Of a DNA stretch of 64,000 nucleotides, positions 25,711 through 33,433 are shown one piece after another (positions within the stretch are counted from its first letter, which is position 1; every line of letters begins with the position of its first letter). A program made the translations under genes and the position numbers. This DNA comes from Vescimonas cirricatena (GTDB lineage Bacteria; Bacillota; Clostridia; Oscillospirales; Oscillospiraceae): assembly GCF_020687045.1 (NCBI RefSeq), contig NZ_JAJEPW010000001.1, positions 118,753 to 182,752 of the forward strand. The letters run 5' to 3'. The notes under the pieces were generated by a model, which saw nothing but the letters and a program-made list of their open reading frames with translations, had not been told where the DNA came from and made no database searches.

Positions 25711-26544
25711 TTATGCAGGCAGCTGTTCGCAGTCACCATTGATCTGACTGACAGTATAGTGACCATCTGCCGGCTCGTTGGTCATGGCGCCAGGCTCGAT
25801 TACATAATCGCAGCCGGTGTCGCGCTGCTCCTCAGTGATCTCGGCACGCTGCTGGAGCAGGAGTTTGATCTGCTCCTTAAAACTGTTGGCGTAAGCCCGG
25901 ATCTGAGCCAGCTCCTCGCCCTGGAAATCCTGCAGCAGTTTGAAGGTAGCAACACTGTAGTCATTGGTGCCGTTGTTCTCACGCTTGAGACCAATCTGCA
26001 CGATACTGCCGTAAGTGGCGCGGCGGCGGAGCATGAAGGCCCGGTTCAGAAATTCCTTGAAGGGCTTGATGCTGGTAGGAGGCAGATTTACCTGCAGAGG
26101 CATGTACTCACCACTGCGAAGCAGGTAGAGCACACGCATATTTTTACAGGCTTTTCCTTTGCTGCCATCAGGTGCAGAACCAAAGCGGTTCATCACGCAG
26201 GCAGCACAGGCGCCTCCGGGAGTGCCGATGCCAACCTTGCCATCCACAGAAGAACAAAGCGGCGTGGTATCGTCGTCATATTCGCTGCCAGCCGGCCAGT
26301 AGGCGCAGGTGGCGTGGTTATGCAGAATGACGCCTACCAGATTCTTTTCATAGTCGGGATTGTCCGGATCATCGGACGGCATCTCAAATTGGAGTGTGCC
26401 GCCGGCGGGAATCTTGACACGCTGAAAACTCATCTGCAGACCATCGGCGTCCTCAGCCAGTTCCTCGGCGCTGAAATCGCCTTCGATCATAGTGGGGAGC
26501 ATGAATTTTTCCTGTTTCATCAAATCGCTGTTCTGATTATACAT
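25711..26544 (-). CDS. Hypothetical protein with a cysteine cluster, possibly nucleic-acid binding
   Basis: This 277-residue protein has an acidic N-terminal part, a central cysteine group (GGACAACVMNRFG, then KGKACKNMRVLYLL, ~residues 110-138) that could bind a metal, and a helical C-terminal part (QIRAYANSFKEQIKLLLQQRAEITEEQ). It resembles phage- and plasmid-borne proteins of unknown function seen near SSB and DUF932 genes. AGGAGG precedes the ATG. A role in element DNA metabolism is inference from neighbours. Confidence 0.55.
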   Translation of the reverse strand: MYNQNSDLMKQEKFMLPTMIEGDFSAEELAEDADGLQMSFQRVKIPAGGTLQFEMPSDDPDNPDYEKNLVGVILHNHATCAYWPAGSEYDDDTTPLCSSVDGKVGIGTPGGACAACVMNRFGSAPDGSKGKACKNMRVLYLLRSGEYMPLQVNLPPTSIKPFKEFLNRAFMLRRRATYGSIVQIGLKRENNGTNDYSVATFKLLQDFQGEELAQIRAYANSFKEQIKLLLQQRAEITEEQRDTGCDYVIEPGAMTNEPADGHYTVSQINGDCEQLPA

Positions 26545-26582
26545 AGTGGTTCCTCCTTAAAAACTGTGATGGTTGCAGATGG

Positions 26583-27656
26583 TCAGGCGGCCATCTGATT
26601 GATACGGTTCCACTGCTGTCGGGGCATGGACAGGATATTGTATCCGATCCCCTCCAGGGCAGTGGCGCGGTCATAGCTGTCCACATCCTGACTAAAGCGT
26701 GTTACGGCATTGGATAGCCCATAGAGGGTCAGATCTTTGCCTTCAATCAGACGCTGCAGAACGCCGGTGCTTTCTTCCTCGGTGATATTGAAATCCTTGC
26801 TTGCCAGACGGACAACGCCGGGAATATCAGTGGTATTCATCTGAACGGTTGTGGCTTCACGCATCATGCCAACTACCCGTGTAAACCGCGTTTCATCCAC
26901 GGCGGCCATCACGGTATCTTTGATCTTCATGGCAAATGCGTGGTCATCAGCGGCCAATGTCTCCTGTGAGAACAGTTGAAAGTTTTCATCTGCCTCATTG
27001 ACCCGGCCGATGTGAGTGCGGCGAGTCTGGGCATCGTTGACGACCATGCCGTTACTGCATACCAGCCGATAGACCAAAGGCTGGATGTTGACGGAACCCA
27101 GTCCAACTTCACTATTGCTGATGATAACACCGGACTGCACGATGTCACCGGGTACAACTTCGGCTTCAAGCCGCTTGTTGACTACCTTGATGTACATACG
27201 GCTGTCCGTGATCTGGCAGCTTTCAAAATAGGCGTCCTCCATTTGTTGAATGACAGGGAGGACGATTTCTGCAATGTCCAGATTATCAATGCGGCGATAG
27301 CGGTTACTTAAAAATGCCCGTACAGTGCCATCCAGAGTACGGACCATACGCTGGGTCGGTTCCCGCTGGAACCAGGAATTCACATTCTCCGCCAGCAGTT
27401 CCGGATAATCGGAAAGCATACGGTCATAGTAAGCAGCCGGAATCTTCAGATGTGTGCCGATCTGCCGATGGGCGATCTGGTTGATCTCCAGTGGCTCCAC
27501 CAGTGGGTCATCATGGTCGTCAAAGGTATGGAGATAAAGTTGAGAACCAAAAGGTTCTACTTGAAGTCGCCGGGTATCAAGCAAATAGTCTTGCTTGAGT
27601 TTGGATTGGCGTTCAATCTGCTGTGCCATTTCCACGATGGTAAGTCCTGATTTCAT
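26583..27656 (-). CDS. DUF932 (phage/plasmid-like) protein
   Basis: This 357-residue protein matches the DUF932/phage-plasmid-like family as I recall it: AHRQIGTHLKIPAAYYDRML, VRTLDGTVRAFLSNRYRRIDNLDI, GVIISNSEVGLGSVNIQPLVYRLVCSNGMV. The biochemical role is unknown; such genes are typical of conjugative plasmids and phages. GGAG precedes the ATG. It lies between the cysteine-cluster protein and a membrane protein upstream of the ssb gene. Confidence 0.85.
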   Translation of the reverse strand: MKSGLTIVEMAQQIERQSKLKQDYLLDTRRLQVEPFGSQLYLHTFDDHDDPLVEPLEINQIAHRQIGTHLKIPAAYYDRMLSDYPELLAENVNSWFQREPTQRMVRTLDGTVRAFLSNRYRRIDNLDIAEIVLPVIQQMEDAYFESCQITDSRMYIKVVNKRLEAEVVPGDIVQSGVIISNSEVGLGSVNIQPLVYRLVCSNGMVVNDAQTRRTHIGRVNEADENFQLFSQETLAADDHAFAMKIKDTVMAAVDETRFTRVVGMMREATTVQMNTTDIPGVVRLASKDFNITEEESTGVLQRLIEGKDLTLYGLSNAVTRFSQDVDSYDRATALEGIGYNILSMPRQQWNRINQMAA

Positions 27657-27701
27657 TCGTCAAGTTCACTCCTTTCTCTGTGTTCCTTGGCAGCAGAAGC
27701 A

Positions 27702-28517
27702 TTACCAGGATACCTGAATGCCCTGGGCAGTGACTTCAGCGGCCAGACCATTGCTTTCCAGAACCTCTGCCAGACGGGGCCAGTAGACCTTCTGGGGAAA
27801 GTTATTCAGCTGCTCCTGAGAAACAGCATCTTCGCCCTGCTCAATGCAGATATCACCGTTTTCCCGAAGCGTCAGTTTGCTGTGTCCGCGGGAATTAAGG
27901 TCGGAGATCAGTGCTTCCAGTACAGAGCGTCCCTGCGTTTCATACCAGATACGGGGATCAACAGGCTGCCTGTTCGGAGGAGTTGCATCATCCTCGCTTG
28001 TTTCTCCGCCGACCTTAGATAGCGGAACGATCTTGACCATATCGCATTTGATATTGGCGTTCTGATCCAGTGTCACATCAGCGTGATCAAACTCGTCAAT
28101 GCCAAACACACGGATGCGGCCGGTACCGCCATTGCGGATCAGCTGCTCCGGCTGCTTTTCACACCACTCGAAGGTGGCTTGCGGATAAGCGGAGCGCAGA
28201 TATGCCAGAATACGATGGTTGGTGTGGCGAACCAGCAGGTCATCGGAGCTGGTGCTGCCCAGGTCAGGAATTTCAAAATTTCTTGTTTGGATGCCTTCTG
28301 CATGGAGTTGTCTGGTGCGCTGCTGACGCTGGCGATGCCGCTTAGCCTGCTGCATATAGGGGAGAAGCAGGATCAAAACTACCCACAGTCCCCAGAGTGT
28401 GAAAATGCCCAGAAGCAGCCAGACTTGCCAGGGCCCGCGTACCAGAGCCATAATTGCGATGACTGCACCAATCAAGATCGTGATGCTGCCGCTCAAAAGT
28501 CCTCTGTCATTATTCAT
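27702..28517 (-). CDS. Membrane-anchored hypothetical protein
   Basis: This 271-residue protein has two N-terminal TMs (residues ~8-28 and ~32-55) followed by a basic stretch (AKRHRQRQQRTR) and a soluble domain of about 190 residues with restriction-endonuclease-like alternation (RIRVFGIDEFDHADVTLDQ, CDMVKIVPLS). The start at 28517 (MNNDRG) is chosen over an ATG 12 bp upstream that abuts AAAAGG. I do not recognise the family. Confidence 0.55.
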   Translation of the reverse strand: MNNDRGLLSGSITILIGAVIAIMALVRGPWQVWLLLGIFTLWGLWVVLILLLPYMQQAKRHRQRQQRTRQLHAEGIQTRNFEIPDLGSTSSDDLLVRHTNHRILAYLRSAYPQATFEWCEKQPEQLIRNGGTGRIRVFGIDEFDHADVTLDQNANIKCDMVKIVPLSKVGGETSEDDATPPNRQPVDPRIWYETQGRSVLEALISDLNSRGHSKLTLRENGDICIEQGEDAVSQEQLNNFPQKVYWPRLAEVLESNGLAAEVTAQGIQVSW

Positions 28518-28560
28518 GTTTGATACCATCCTTTTTTCTGAATTTGTTGGAAAACAAAAA

Positions 28561-28618
28561 AAGAGGGACCGCACCAAGCTTTCAGTTTCATTCTGAAAAA
28601 CTTGATACGGTTCCTCTT
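28561..28618 (-). terminator. Long intrinsic terminator after ssb
   Basis: Arms beginning AAGAGGGACCG and ending GGTTCCTCTT extend to about 25 bp with bulges and a 7-nt loop. The reverse strand then runs into eight T residues. Confidence 0.85.
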
Positions 28619-28633
28619 GGGCGCCGAAGTAAA

Positions 28634-29035
28634 CTACTCCGGCAGGGATTCACGGTCACCGTCCAATACCTCTGTGGGAGGCGGTGCGGGTTCCGCAGTA
28701 ATGTCCGGGTCATTCTCCTGTCTGTTCGCTATGGCGGGCTGTTTGGGGAGGAAACCAAAGTCATTTAGACTGACCTTCAGTTTCTTTTCCAATTTACCGT
28801 CCTTCATGCGAACATCTACCAGCCGCTGTGAGCCGGCAAGCCAGATCATACTGCCTTTTTTGACCTTGAATTGCATGAGCCGGGTGACATCTGCATCCCA
28901 GGCCCATACCTGATAGAACTGCGTCCAGTTTTTGGTGCGTTCCATCAGATCAAAGCATACATAGCTTTGTTTGGACTGGCTTTCTTTGGGTACGAGGTCG
29001 TTCATGACGCGCCCGAACACAAAAATCTGTGCCAT
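28634..29035 (-). CDS. ssb: Single-stranded DNA-binding protein
   Basis: This 133-residue OB-fold protein has MAQIFVFGRVMNDL, a core with SYVCFDLMERTKNWTQFYQVWAWD and KKGSMIWLAGSQRL, and an acidic C-terminal tail (ENDPDITAEPAPPP) ending in LPE rather than the usual DDxPF. Element-borne SSBs protect transferred single-stranded DNA. The ATG at 29035 has AAAGGAG upstream. A strong promoter and structured leader with a terminator precede it. Confidence 0.8.
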   Translation of the reverse strand: MAQIFVFGRVMNDLVPKESQSKQSYVCFDLMERTKNWTQFYQVWAWDADVTRLMQFKVKKGSMIWLAGSQRLVDVRMKDGKLEKKLKVSLNDFGFLPKQPAIANRQENDPDITAEPAPPPTEVLDGDRESLPE

Positions 29036-29075
29036 AACACTCCTTTCTGCCATTGGCATTATTATCTATATAAAA

Positions 29076-29262
29076 AAGTGCCAGCAGTTTTTCGGCCCTA
29101 AAAGGGCGCAAAAAATCACTGACACTTGCATACAAACTTAACAGCGTGTGCAATGCAGGCTTTTGGCCTACGGTACAGATCAAAAAGACCTGTATTCCCA
29201 AATGGGATACGCACAAAAATCAATTACAAGCTCAGTATAGCACTGGATCTTGTGTCTGTCAA
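29076..29262 (-). promoter_or_regulatory. ssb promoter and structured, terminator-ended leader
   Basis: On the reverse strand TTGACA (29257-29262), 17 bp and TATACT (29234-29239) make a consensus-like promoter. The ~150-nt leader contains stems at 29192-29210 (GTATTCCC/GGGATAC), 29175-29193 (ACAGATC/GACCTGT, overlapping the first), 29157-29169 (AGGC/GCCT) and a terminal hairpin 29076-29127 (AAGTGCCAG/CTGACACTT with inner GCCC/GGGC) followed by TTTTTT. This is the layout of an attenuator or riboswitch-like leader, or of a small RNA. The 293 bp between 29036 and 29328 hold nothing else. Confidence 0.6.
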
Positions 29263-29328
29263 GATATAAAACACTATATATAGATTTATTGCCAGTGACA
29301 AGCACGATATGTAGTAGTTGAAAAGGTC

Positions 29329-29937
29329 TTACTCTGTAAGATGGTTCATAACACGGTAGTAGTCATCCAAAAGGTAGAATTGAGTCTTTGTTGGGGATGC
29401 CGTTTGATAGTCAAAGGTCAGACCGTATAGGCTGCCGGTGCCATCTACTCCCAGAGGACCAAACCAGCAGGACATTGTATGGCCGTTGAAATACCATAGC
29501 TGCAGGTCATTATATTCCGATTCGGTAACGAGTCCTTTGCGTGCCAGCCGAAGGGCCTCATCTTCACTGATCAAAGGATGAGACAGAAAATGGCGGTAGA
29601 GATCATCGGACATACCAAGTGCCTGCTGGTAGGTAAGCGGGTTGGGATTGTTCAGCCACCAGTGGGTCAGCGCTTCAAAGTCATGGACGACTGGGTGGGG
29701 CGTAAGGCTGCGGAATTGTTTTAGAAAAGCGGTTACCGTTTCCGGATCGGCTGGAGCTGGTACGGGTATTTCCTGCACACAGTTATTGAGAAAGGCAAAC
29801 GCGATTTTCTCATCGGTTTTGTCCTCCAGCATCAGTCCGAAGCGTGACAAAGGAGCGAGCAGGAAATGCTCCAGCGCAAAGTTTTCTTCCAGAAAGCGAT
29901 AGACTTTGTATTGTTCAATGGTGTGGGGCTTATACAT
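29329..29937 (-). CDS. Hypothetical element protein
   Basis: This 202-residue protein is soluble and acidic, with a helical first half (YKVYRFLEENFALEHFLLAPLSRFGLMLED) and a C-terminal part rich in aromatics (LQLWYFNGHTMSCWFGPLGVDG). No domain is recognised. AGGAGG precedes the ATG. It lies just upstream of the ssb promoter. Confidence 0.55.
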   Translation of the reverse strand: MYKPHTIEQYKVYRFLEENFALEHFLLAPLSRFGLMLEDKTDEKIAFAFLNNCVQEIPVPAPADPETVTAFLKQFRSLTPHPVVHDFEALTHWWLNNPNPLTYQQALGMSDDLYRHFLSHPLISEDEALRLARKGLVTESEYNDLQLWYFNGHTMSCWFGPLGVDGTGSLYGLTFDYQTASPTKTQFYLLDDYYRVMNHLTE

Positions 29938-30053
29938 GGGAAACCCTCCTTTCTTTTATCTACCTAATAAATAGGGACGGAAGGAATGTATTCTGCAAAA
30001 TATAAGAAAATCAGGCGTTGGTCATTATGATTTGCAAAATGCCCTTTAAGAAA

Positions 30054-30078
30054 GCGAGGCGGTTCAAAACCACCTCGC
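30054..30078 (-). terminator. Intrinsic terminator after 30083-30574
   Basis: Arms GCGAGGCGGTT and AACCACCTCGC pair over 11 bp with one mismatch and a 3-nt loop, just after the stop codon; the reverse strand continues TTTCTT. Confidence 0.75.
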
Positions 30079-30082
30079 ATTT

Positions 30083-30574
30083 TCAAGATTTAGAGGATGG
30101 ATCGGGATGTTCCTCCGGCTCGTTGATTGCTTCATAACCCAAAAAGCTGTTCGTTGAAAGGGCTGCGTCCAGATAGTCATTTCCCACGGTAGGCCGCGCC
30201 CCTTTCTGAAAGTAAAATCGGTAGGGGGCGCCTATTTTAAGCCGGGCCGATTTACTGAGAAGCAGTGTGATCTCTACGCCATGGCTGTCTATCAGATGTA
30301 CTTTGCGGTAGCGGCGGAGCATAGGTGTACTGATACCGGCGCAGATGCCTTCCACTACTTCGTAGTTCTTATGTGCCGCAGTCACCCAGACTCCTCTACA
30401 GGATATAAGACAGGCGCAGAGTACGATAATTCCCAATGCCAGCAGGATATGATCTTTAGTCGCCACGCAGATGATGGCGCTGATTCCCGCACTGGCGATT
30501 CCGGCCAGCAGAGTGAGCAGAAACTTTCGCTGCAGTACAGTGGGAAAAAGAGTCCATTGTTCCATCATGCTCAT
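30083..30574 (-). CDS. Small membrane protein, unknown
   Basis: This 163-residue protein has two TMs (residues ~17-37 and ~43-62) and a cytoplasmic or external beta-rich domain (VHLIDSHGVEITLLLSKSARLKIGAPYRFYFQKG). Its ATG overlaps the preceding TGA; a second ATG two codons on has the better ribosome spacing. The function is unknown. Confidence 0.55.
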   Translation of the reverse strand: MSMMEQWTLFPTVLQRKFLLTLLAGIASAGISAIICVATKDHILLALGIIVLCACLISCRGVWVTAAHKNYEVVEGICAGISTPMLRRYRKVHLIDSHGVEITLLLSKSARLKIGAPYRFYFQKGARPTVGNDYLDAALSTNSFLGYEAINEPEEHPDPSSKS

Positions 30575-31266
30575 ACCCTCTCAAAGATAATCTGCTGCCG
30601 CAGATAAAGATTGGCAACGGCTAATGTCACCGGCTTGCTGCTCTGACTGATTTTGACCATGCTTGCAATGTTGTCACTGGTGGTCGTTTCATCTCCGTAG
30701 AGGGAATCCAAAAGCGCACATTCATTGGGGAGGCGGGAAATATTTTTATCTATGCACTTGATGATCTCTGCAGTGGAGAGCAGGGCTTGTCCGGCAAGGC
30801 GCATGACCAGAGTTTCGTATTTGGTGCGTTTATCTTTCTGGAACAGTTTCCGCGCAGCGGATACCGGAACATGTGCCAGCAGCGTCAGCTTGACAAAAGA
30901 GGCGAGCCGGAGAAAGAACGGTCCGCTGGTTGGGATAATGCTGAGCGAGGCAAGCAGGTCATACAGAGCATCGTATTCTGTTTCACCACTGCCGGATACC
31001 AGAAGGCCACGGGTCAGCAAGCGGTTTGTACAGTCTTCCCAAGACCGCTCGGTACAGTAACCGGATGCGGTGGATAGCTTTTCGTATTCTTGTGCGATGT
31101 CATCCCAGCGCAGGATTCTCCAGTTGAGCATGCTCCAAATCACCATTTCCTGCATATCGACCATGTACTCCTGACCGCCTAACAGGATGATTGGACAACT
31201 GCGGTTGCAGCCGTTTGTCCTTCGTTCAAACCGGCCGACCGCAGTGTATAGGGTTTTGATTGCCAT
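30571..31266 (-). CDS. Hypothetical element protein, possible winged helix
   Basis: This 231-residue protein has an N-terminal region with MQEMVIWSMLNWRILRWDDIAQEYEKL and CTNRLLTRGLLVSGSGETEYDALYDLL that could form a winged helix. The C-terminal half is helical. AGGAGG precedes the ATG. It is coupled to the membrane protein downstream and follows the second sigma-like gene. Confidence 0.5.
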   Translation of the reverse strand: MAIKTLYTAVGRFERRTNGCNRSCPIILLGGQEYMVDMQEMVIWSMLNWRILRWDDIAQEYEKLSTASGYCTERSWEDCTNRLLTRGLLVSGSGETEYDALYDLLASLSIIPTSGPFFLRLASFVKLTLLAHVPVSAARKLFQKDKRTKYETLVMRLAGQALLSTAEIIKCIDKNISRLPNECALLDSLYGDETTTSDNIASMVKISQSSKPVTLAVANLYLRQQIIFERV

Positions 31267-31323
31267 ATTTCGATACCTCCTATTACATATCCCTTACTGT
31301 TGTTAATGCTGATTTTCAACAAA

Positions 31324-31905
31324 TCAAAGCAGGCAGGTCAAAAAGTCAGGGTCATTGCGAAGTTTTTCCAGAGAACGGGAAATCCAGGCGCCTACATGGG
31401 AAGGAGGGACTTGATAGAGGGCAGCGATGTCTGTAATGCGCATTCCCTGGACCTTCAGCGCCAGTGCTTCGATGCCAAGTCTGGCAACGCCCTGATAGTT
31501 CTGTTTGCTGGCTTCCAGCAGATCAAGGGTCTCCAGACGAGAAAGATGGGAGTCAAAATGGTCGTCTGGCTGTTCTAACTGCTCTCCATCTGCAGCCAGT
31601 TCGCCTTGATCTCCGATGCTCAGCCGGCTGATGTGCCGTCCCTGGCTACAGATTTTGCGGCAGTAGGAGAGGAGTCCATTTTTTACAACCTTTTTGGCGT
31701 AGGTTGAAAACTGCGCCTGTCCGGCATGGTAGGTAAAGGCGGCCTTGCAGAGCCACAGGCACCCTTCCTGGAACAGATCTCCGTATTCCAGACCACAGAT
31801 GCCGGGATTTACATGAATGTTGTTGACAATGACCCAGTGAACGATGGACAGGTTTTTTTCTACCAGCGTCTGCTGGTCTTTGGTAAGCTTAAAGTTTTGC
31901 TTCAT
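31324..31905 (-). CDS. Sigma-70-family RNA polymerase sigma factor-like protein (second)
   Basis: This 193-residue protein has a clear sigma-2 region (LEYGDLFQEGCLWLCKAAFTYHAGQAQFSTYAKKVVKNGLLSYCRK; residues ~40-85) and a sigma-4-like helix-turn-helix (GIEALALKVQGMRITDIAALYQVPPSHVGAWISRSLEKLR; residues ~145-187). GGAGG precedes the ATG. It probably activates element genes; the target promoter is not known. Confidence 0.82.
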   Translation of the reverse strand: MKQNFKLTKDQQTLVEKNLSIVHWVIVNNIHVNPGICGLEYGDLFQEGCLWLCKAAFTYHAGQAQFSTYAKKVVKNGLLSYCRKICSQGRHISRLSIGDQGELAADGEQLEQPDDHFDSHLSRLETLDLLEASKQNYQGVARLGIEALALKVQGMRITDIAALYQVPPSHVGAWISRSLEKLRNDPDFLTCLL

Positions 31906-31921
31906 CCGGCTTCACCTCCGT

Positions 31922-32329
31922 TCAGGCAGCACGCCCGGATGTATACACCGGAGCCTGCTGACAGAGGGAAATGACTTGCTCACACATATACTCGGAAAAC
32001 TGACCGATGTGAGTCTGGCGCGCATCCAGCCCCAGCTTGGCTTGCAGCCAGATATAGACCTCCCATTTTTCCATCTGGCAGTCCTGCTGCAGTTTTTTTA
32101 GGGCACGATGGGCCAGAATGCGTTTGTGGCGCAGATCGCCATTCGCCAGTGTCCCCATTGGGAGCAATGTGCGCTCATGAGCACTGACATAGGCATTGCA
32201 GACCGGCCATCTGTCGCAGACATACAGGTACTTTCCTCTGGCCTGTGGGGTAGCCCCATACACAAGGCTTGCAGGCCGAAGAGAAGCGTGAGCATGACAG
32301 TACGGACATTTGATTTGCTTTTGTTTCAA
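31922..32329 (-). CDS. DUF3268-type zinc-finger protein
   Basis: The protein of about 135 residues begins with CPYCHAHASLRPASLVYG, then YLYVCDRWPVCNAYVSAH, PMGTLANGDLRHKRILAH and HIGQFSEYMCEQVI. This matches the DUF3268 zinc-finger family as I recall it. Two CxxC-type pairs probably bind one zinc. The TTG at 32329 is chosen because GGAGG lies 8 bp upstream; an ATG at 32344 overlaps it. It is common on clostridial conjugative elements, with function unproven. Confidence 0.75.
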   Translation of the reverse strand: MKQKQIKCPYCHAHASLRPASLVYGATPQARGKYLYVCDRWPVCNAYVSAHERTLLPMGTLANGDLRHKRILAHRALKKLQQDCQMEKWEVYIWLQAKLGLDARQTHIGQFSEYMCEQVISLCQQAPVYTSGRAA

Positions 32330-32385
32330 TAAAATCACCTCCATTACGCGCCGATGACGGCGGCATTGCGTCGTAACAGGCAGAA

Positions 32386-32733
32386 TCACCCGAAGTAGGT
32401 ATCCTTATCTGGAGCCAGCTGTAAAAATGGACATACATGGTCCGAAGAGGTATGCCATTCCAGAAACCTGCTATAAGCAGTCCGGAACGAGCGGCACTCC
32501 AGAATGGCAGAGCATTCTTCGGGGTCTACTGCTTCTCCACTCAGCTTCCGTACTGTCTGGACGGACAGAAAGATCGGCTGACAGCCTGCGTCTGCTGCCA
32601 TCAGGAATCCCTCACAGGATGCCTGCCGGATCATTGGACAAAGTGAACCGCTGCAGCGGATGAACAGGGCGTTACGCCAGTTACCCCGGACTGCCTGCAG
32701 AAAGGAATAGAACTGACACGGTTTTTGATTCAT
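32386..32733 (-). CDS. Small cysteine-containing hypothetical protein
   Basis: This 115-residue protein (MNQKPCQFYSFLQAV start; LFIRCSGSLCPMIRQASCEGFLMAADAGCQPIFL) has six cysteines in the first two thirds. GGAGG 7 bp upstream sets the start at 32733. A terminator separates it from the pilin candidate. The function is unknown. Confidence 0.55.
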   Translation of the reverse strand: MNQKPCQFYSFLQAVRGNWRNALFIRCSGSLCPMIRQASCEGFLMAADAGCQPIFLSVQTVRKLSGEAVDPEECSAILECRSFRTAYSRFLEWHTSSDHVCPFLQLAPDKDTYFG

Positions 32734-32771
32734 GCTTTCACCTCCATTAGTCGTTATCTGCAAATAAAAAA

Positions 32772-32807
32772 GGGGGCCAGCTGCAGAAGTTCTGCAAACT
32801 GGCCCCC
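32772..32807 (-). terminator. Intrinsic terminator at the end of the Tad operon
   Basis: A perfect 9-bp stem (GGGGGCCAG / CTGGCCCCC) encloses an inner GCAGAA/TTCTGC stem and is followed by TTTTTTA on the reverse strand. Confidence 0.88.
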
Positions 32808-32818
32808 TGATTTGGTGC

Positions 32819-33040
32819 TTAGGAGAACAGACTTTCAATCTCCTGGGTGATGCGGGGGATGACCGTATCATTGAAGATGAGGGTCAGAGCCGCCAGGAGC
32901 AGCGCACCCAAAACTACGGCGATAATGATCTTGACGGCGTCCGAAATGTAAAAATCGCCGCGCTGATTGGACAATGCCATACGGCCGCGGTTGAGCAGAT
33001 AGTTGGCTTTGGTATAGATATGGGTCGTGAATTTTCTCAT
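32819..33040 (-). CDS. Small single-TM protein, candidate Flp-type pilin (DUF6133-like)
   Basis: This 73-residue protein has a basic N-terminus, NQRG-DFYISDAVK at residues ~25-37, then one long hydrophobic helix (IIIAVVLGALLLAALTLIF) and a short tail. Short leader, Gly, acidic residue and TM is the layout of Tad pilins and pseudopilins, and two other proteins of this operon (41191-41691, 41700-42158) carry the same NxRG[E/D] word before their TM. I recall a family DUF6133 with this sequence. It is last in the Tad operon. AGGAGG precedes the ATG. Pilin function is inferred. Confidence 0.65.
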   Translation of the reverse strand: MRKFTTHIYTKANYLLNRGRMALSNQRGDFYISDAVKIIIAVVLGALLLAALTLIFNDTVIPRITQEIESLFS

Positions 33041-33101
33041 GGGTAACCTCCTGTTATATGTTTGATGATTGAGTGGATAGGTATATCAAGTCCACCGTCT
33101 G

Positions 33102-33248
33102 TTAAGCGCGGCGGATAGGCTTGATCAGATTGTTTTTGTTGGAACGGGGCCGGTTCGGATATGCTTTAGGCCGTTGGAACAGCAAGCAACGAAAGCGGCG
33201 TTTTTTGGTGCCGGTATCATTCGGCGGATAAAATTTCTTTTTGGGCAT
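33102..33248 (-). CDS. Small, highly basic protein (48 aa)
   Basis: An ATG at 33248 with AGGAG 7 bp upstream opens 48 codons: MPKKKFYPPNDTGTKKRRFR at the start and NLIKPIRRA at the end, about one third Lys/Arg. It lies in the Tad operon between tadC and the pilin candidate. The position, ribosome binding site and composition support a real gene. It may bind nucleic acid or membrane; no family is recognised. Confidence 0.5.
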   Translation of the reverse strand: MPKKKFYPPNDTGTKKRRFRCLLFQRPKAYPNRPRSNKNNLIKPIRRA

Positions 33249-33270
33249 AGGCATTCTCCTGTAAAAAATG

Positions 33271-33298
33271 GAGCCGGGCTGATGAAACAGTCCGGCTC
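33271..33298 (-). terminator. Terminator-like hairpin between tadC and the 48-aa gene
   Basis: Arms GAGCCGG and CCGGCTC with inner CT/AG pairing, followed by CATTTTTTAC on the reverse strand, 15 bp before the ribosome binding site of 33102-33248. Confidence 0.7.
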
Positions 33299-33433
33299 AG
33301 TCCAGATGAAAAAGAATGGTGTGCCTGCCGCTATGGAAAATCGCTTGGGTACAAACGCTCACCTCCCTGTGTATCTGTCTTCCATATGAGGAGCAGGTAT
33401 GAAAACGCCCGGAAGTACCGTGGCGGATGCCGA

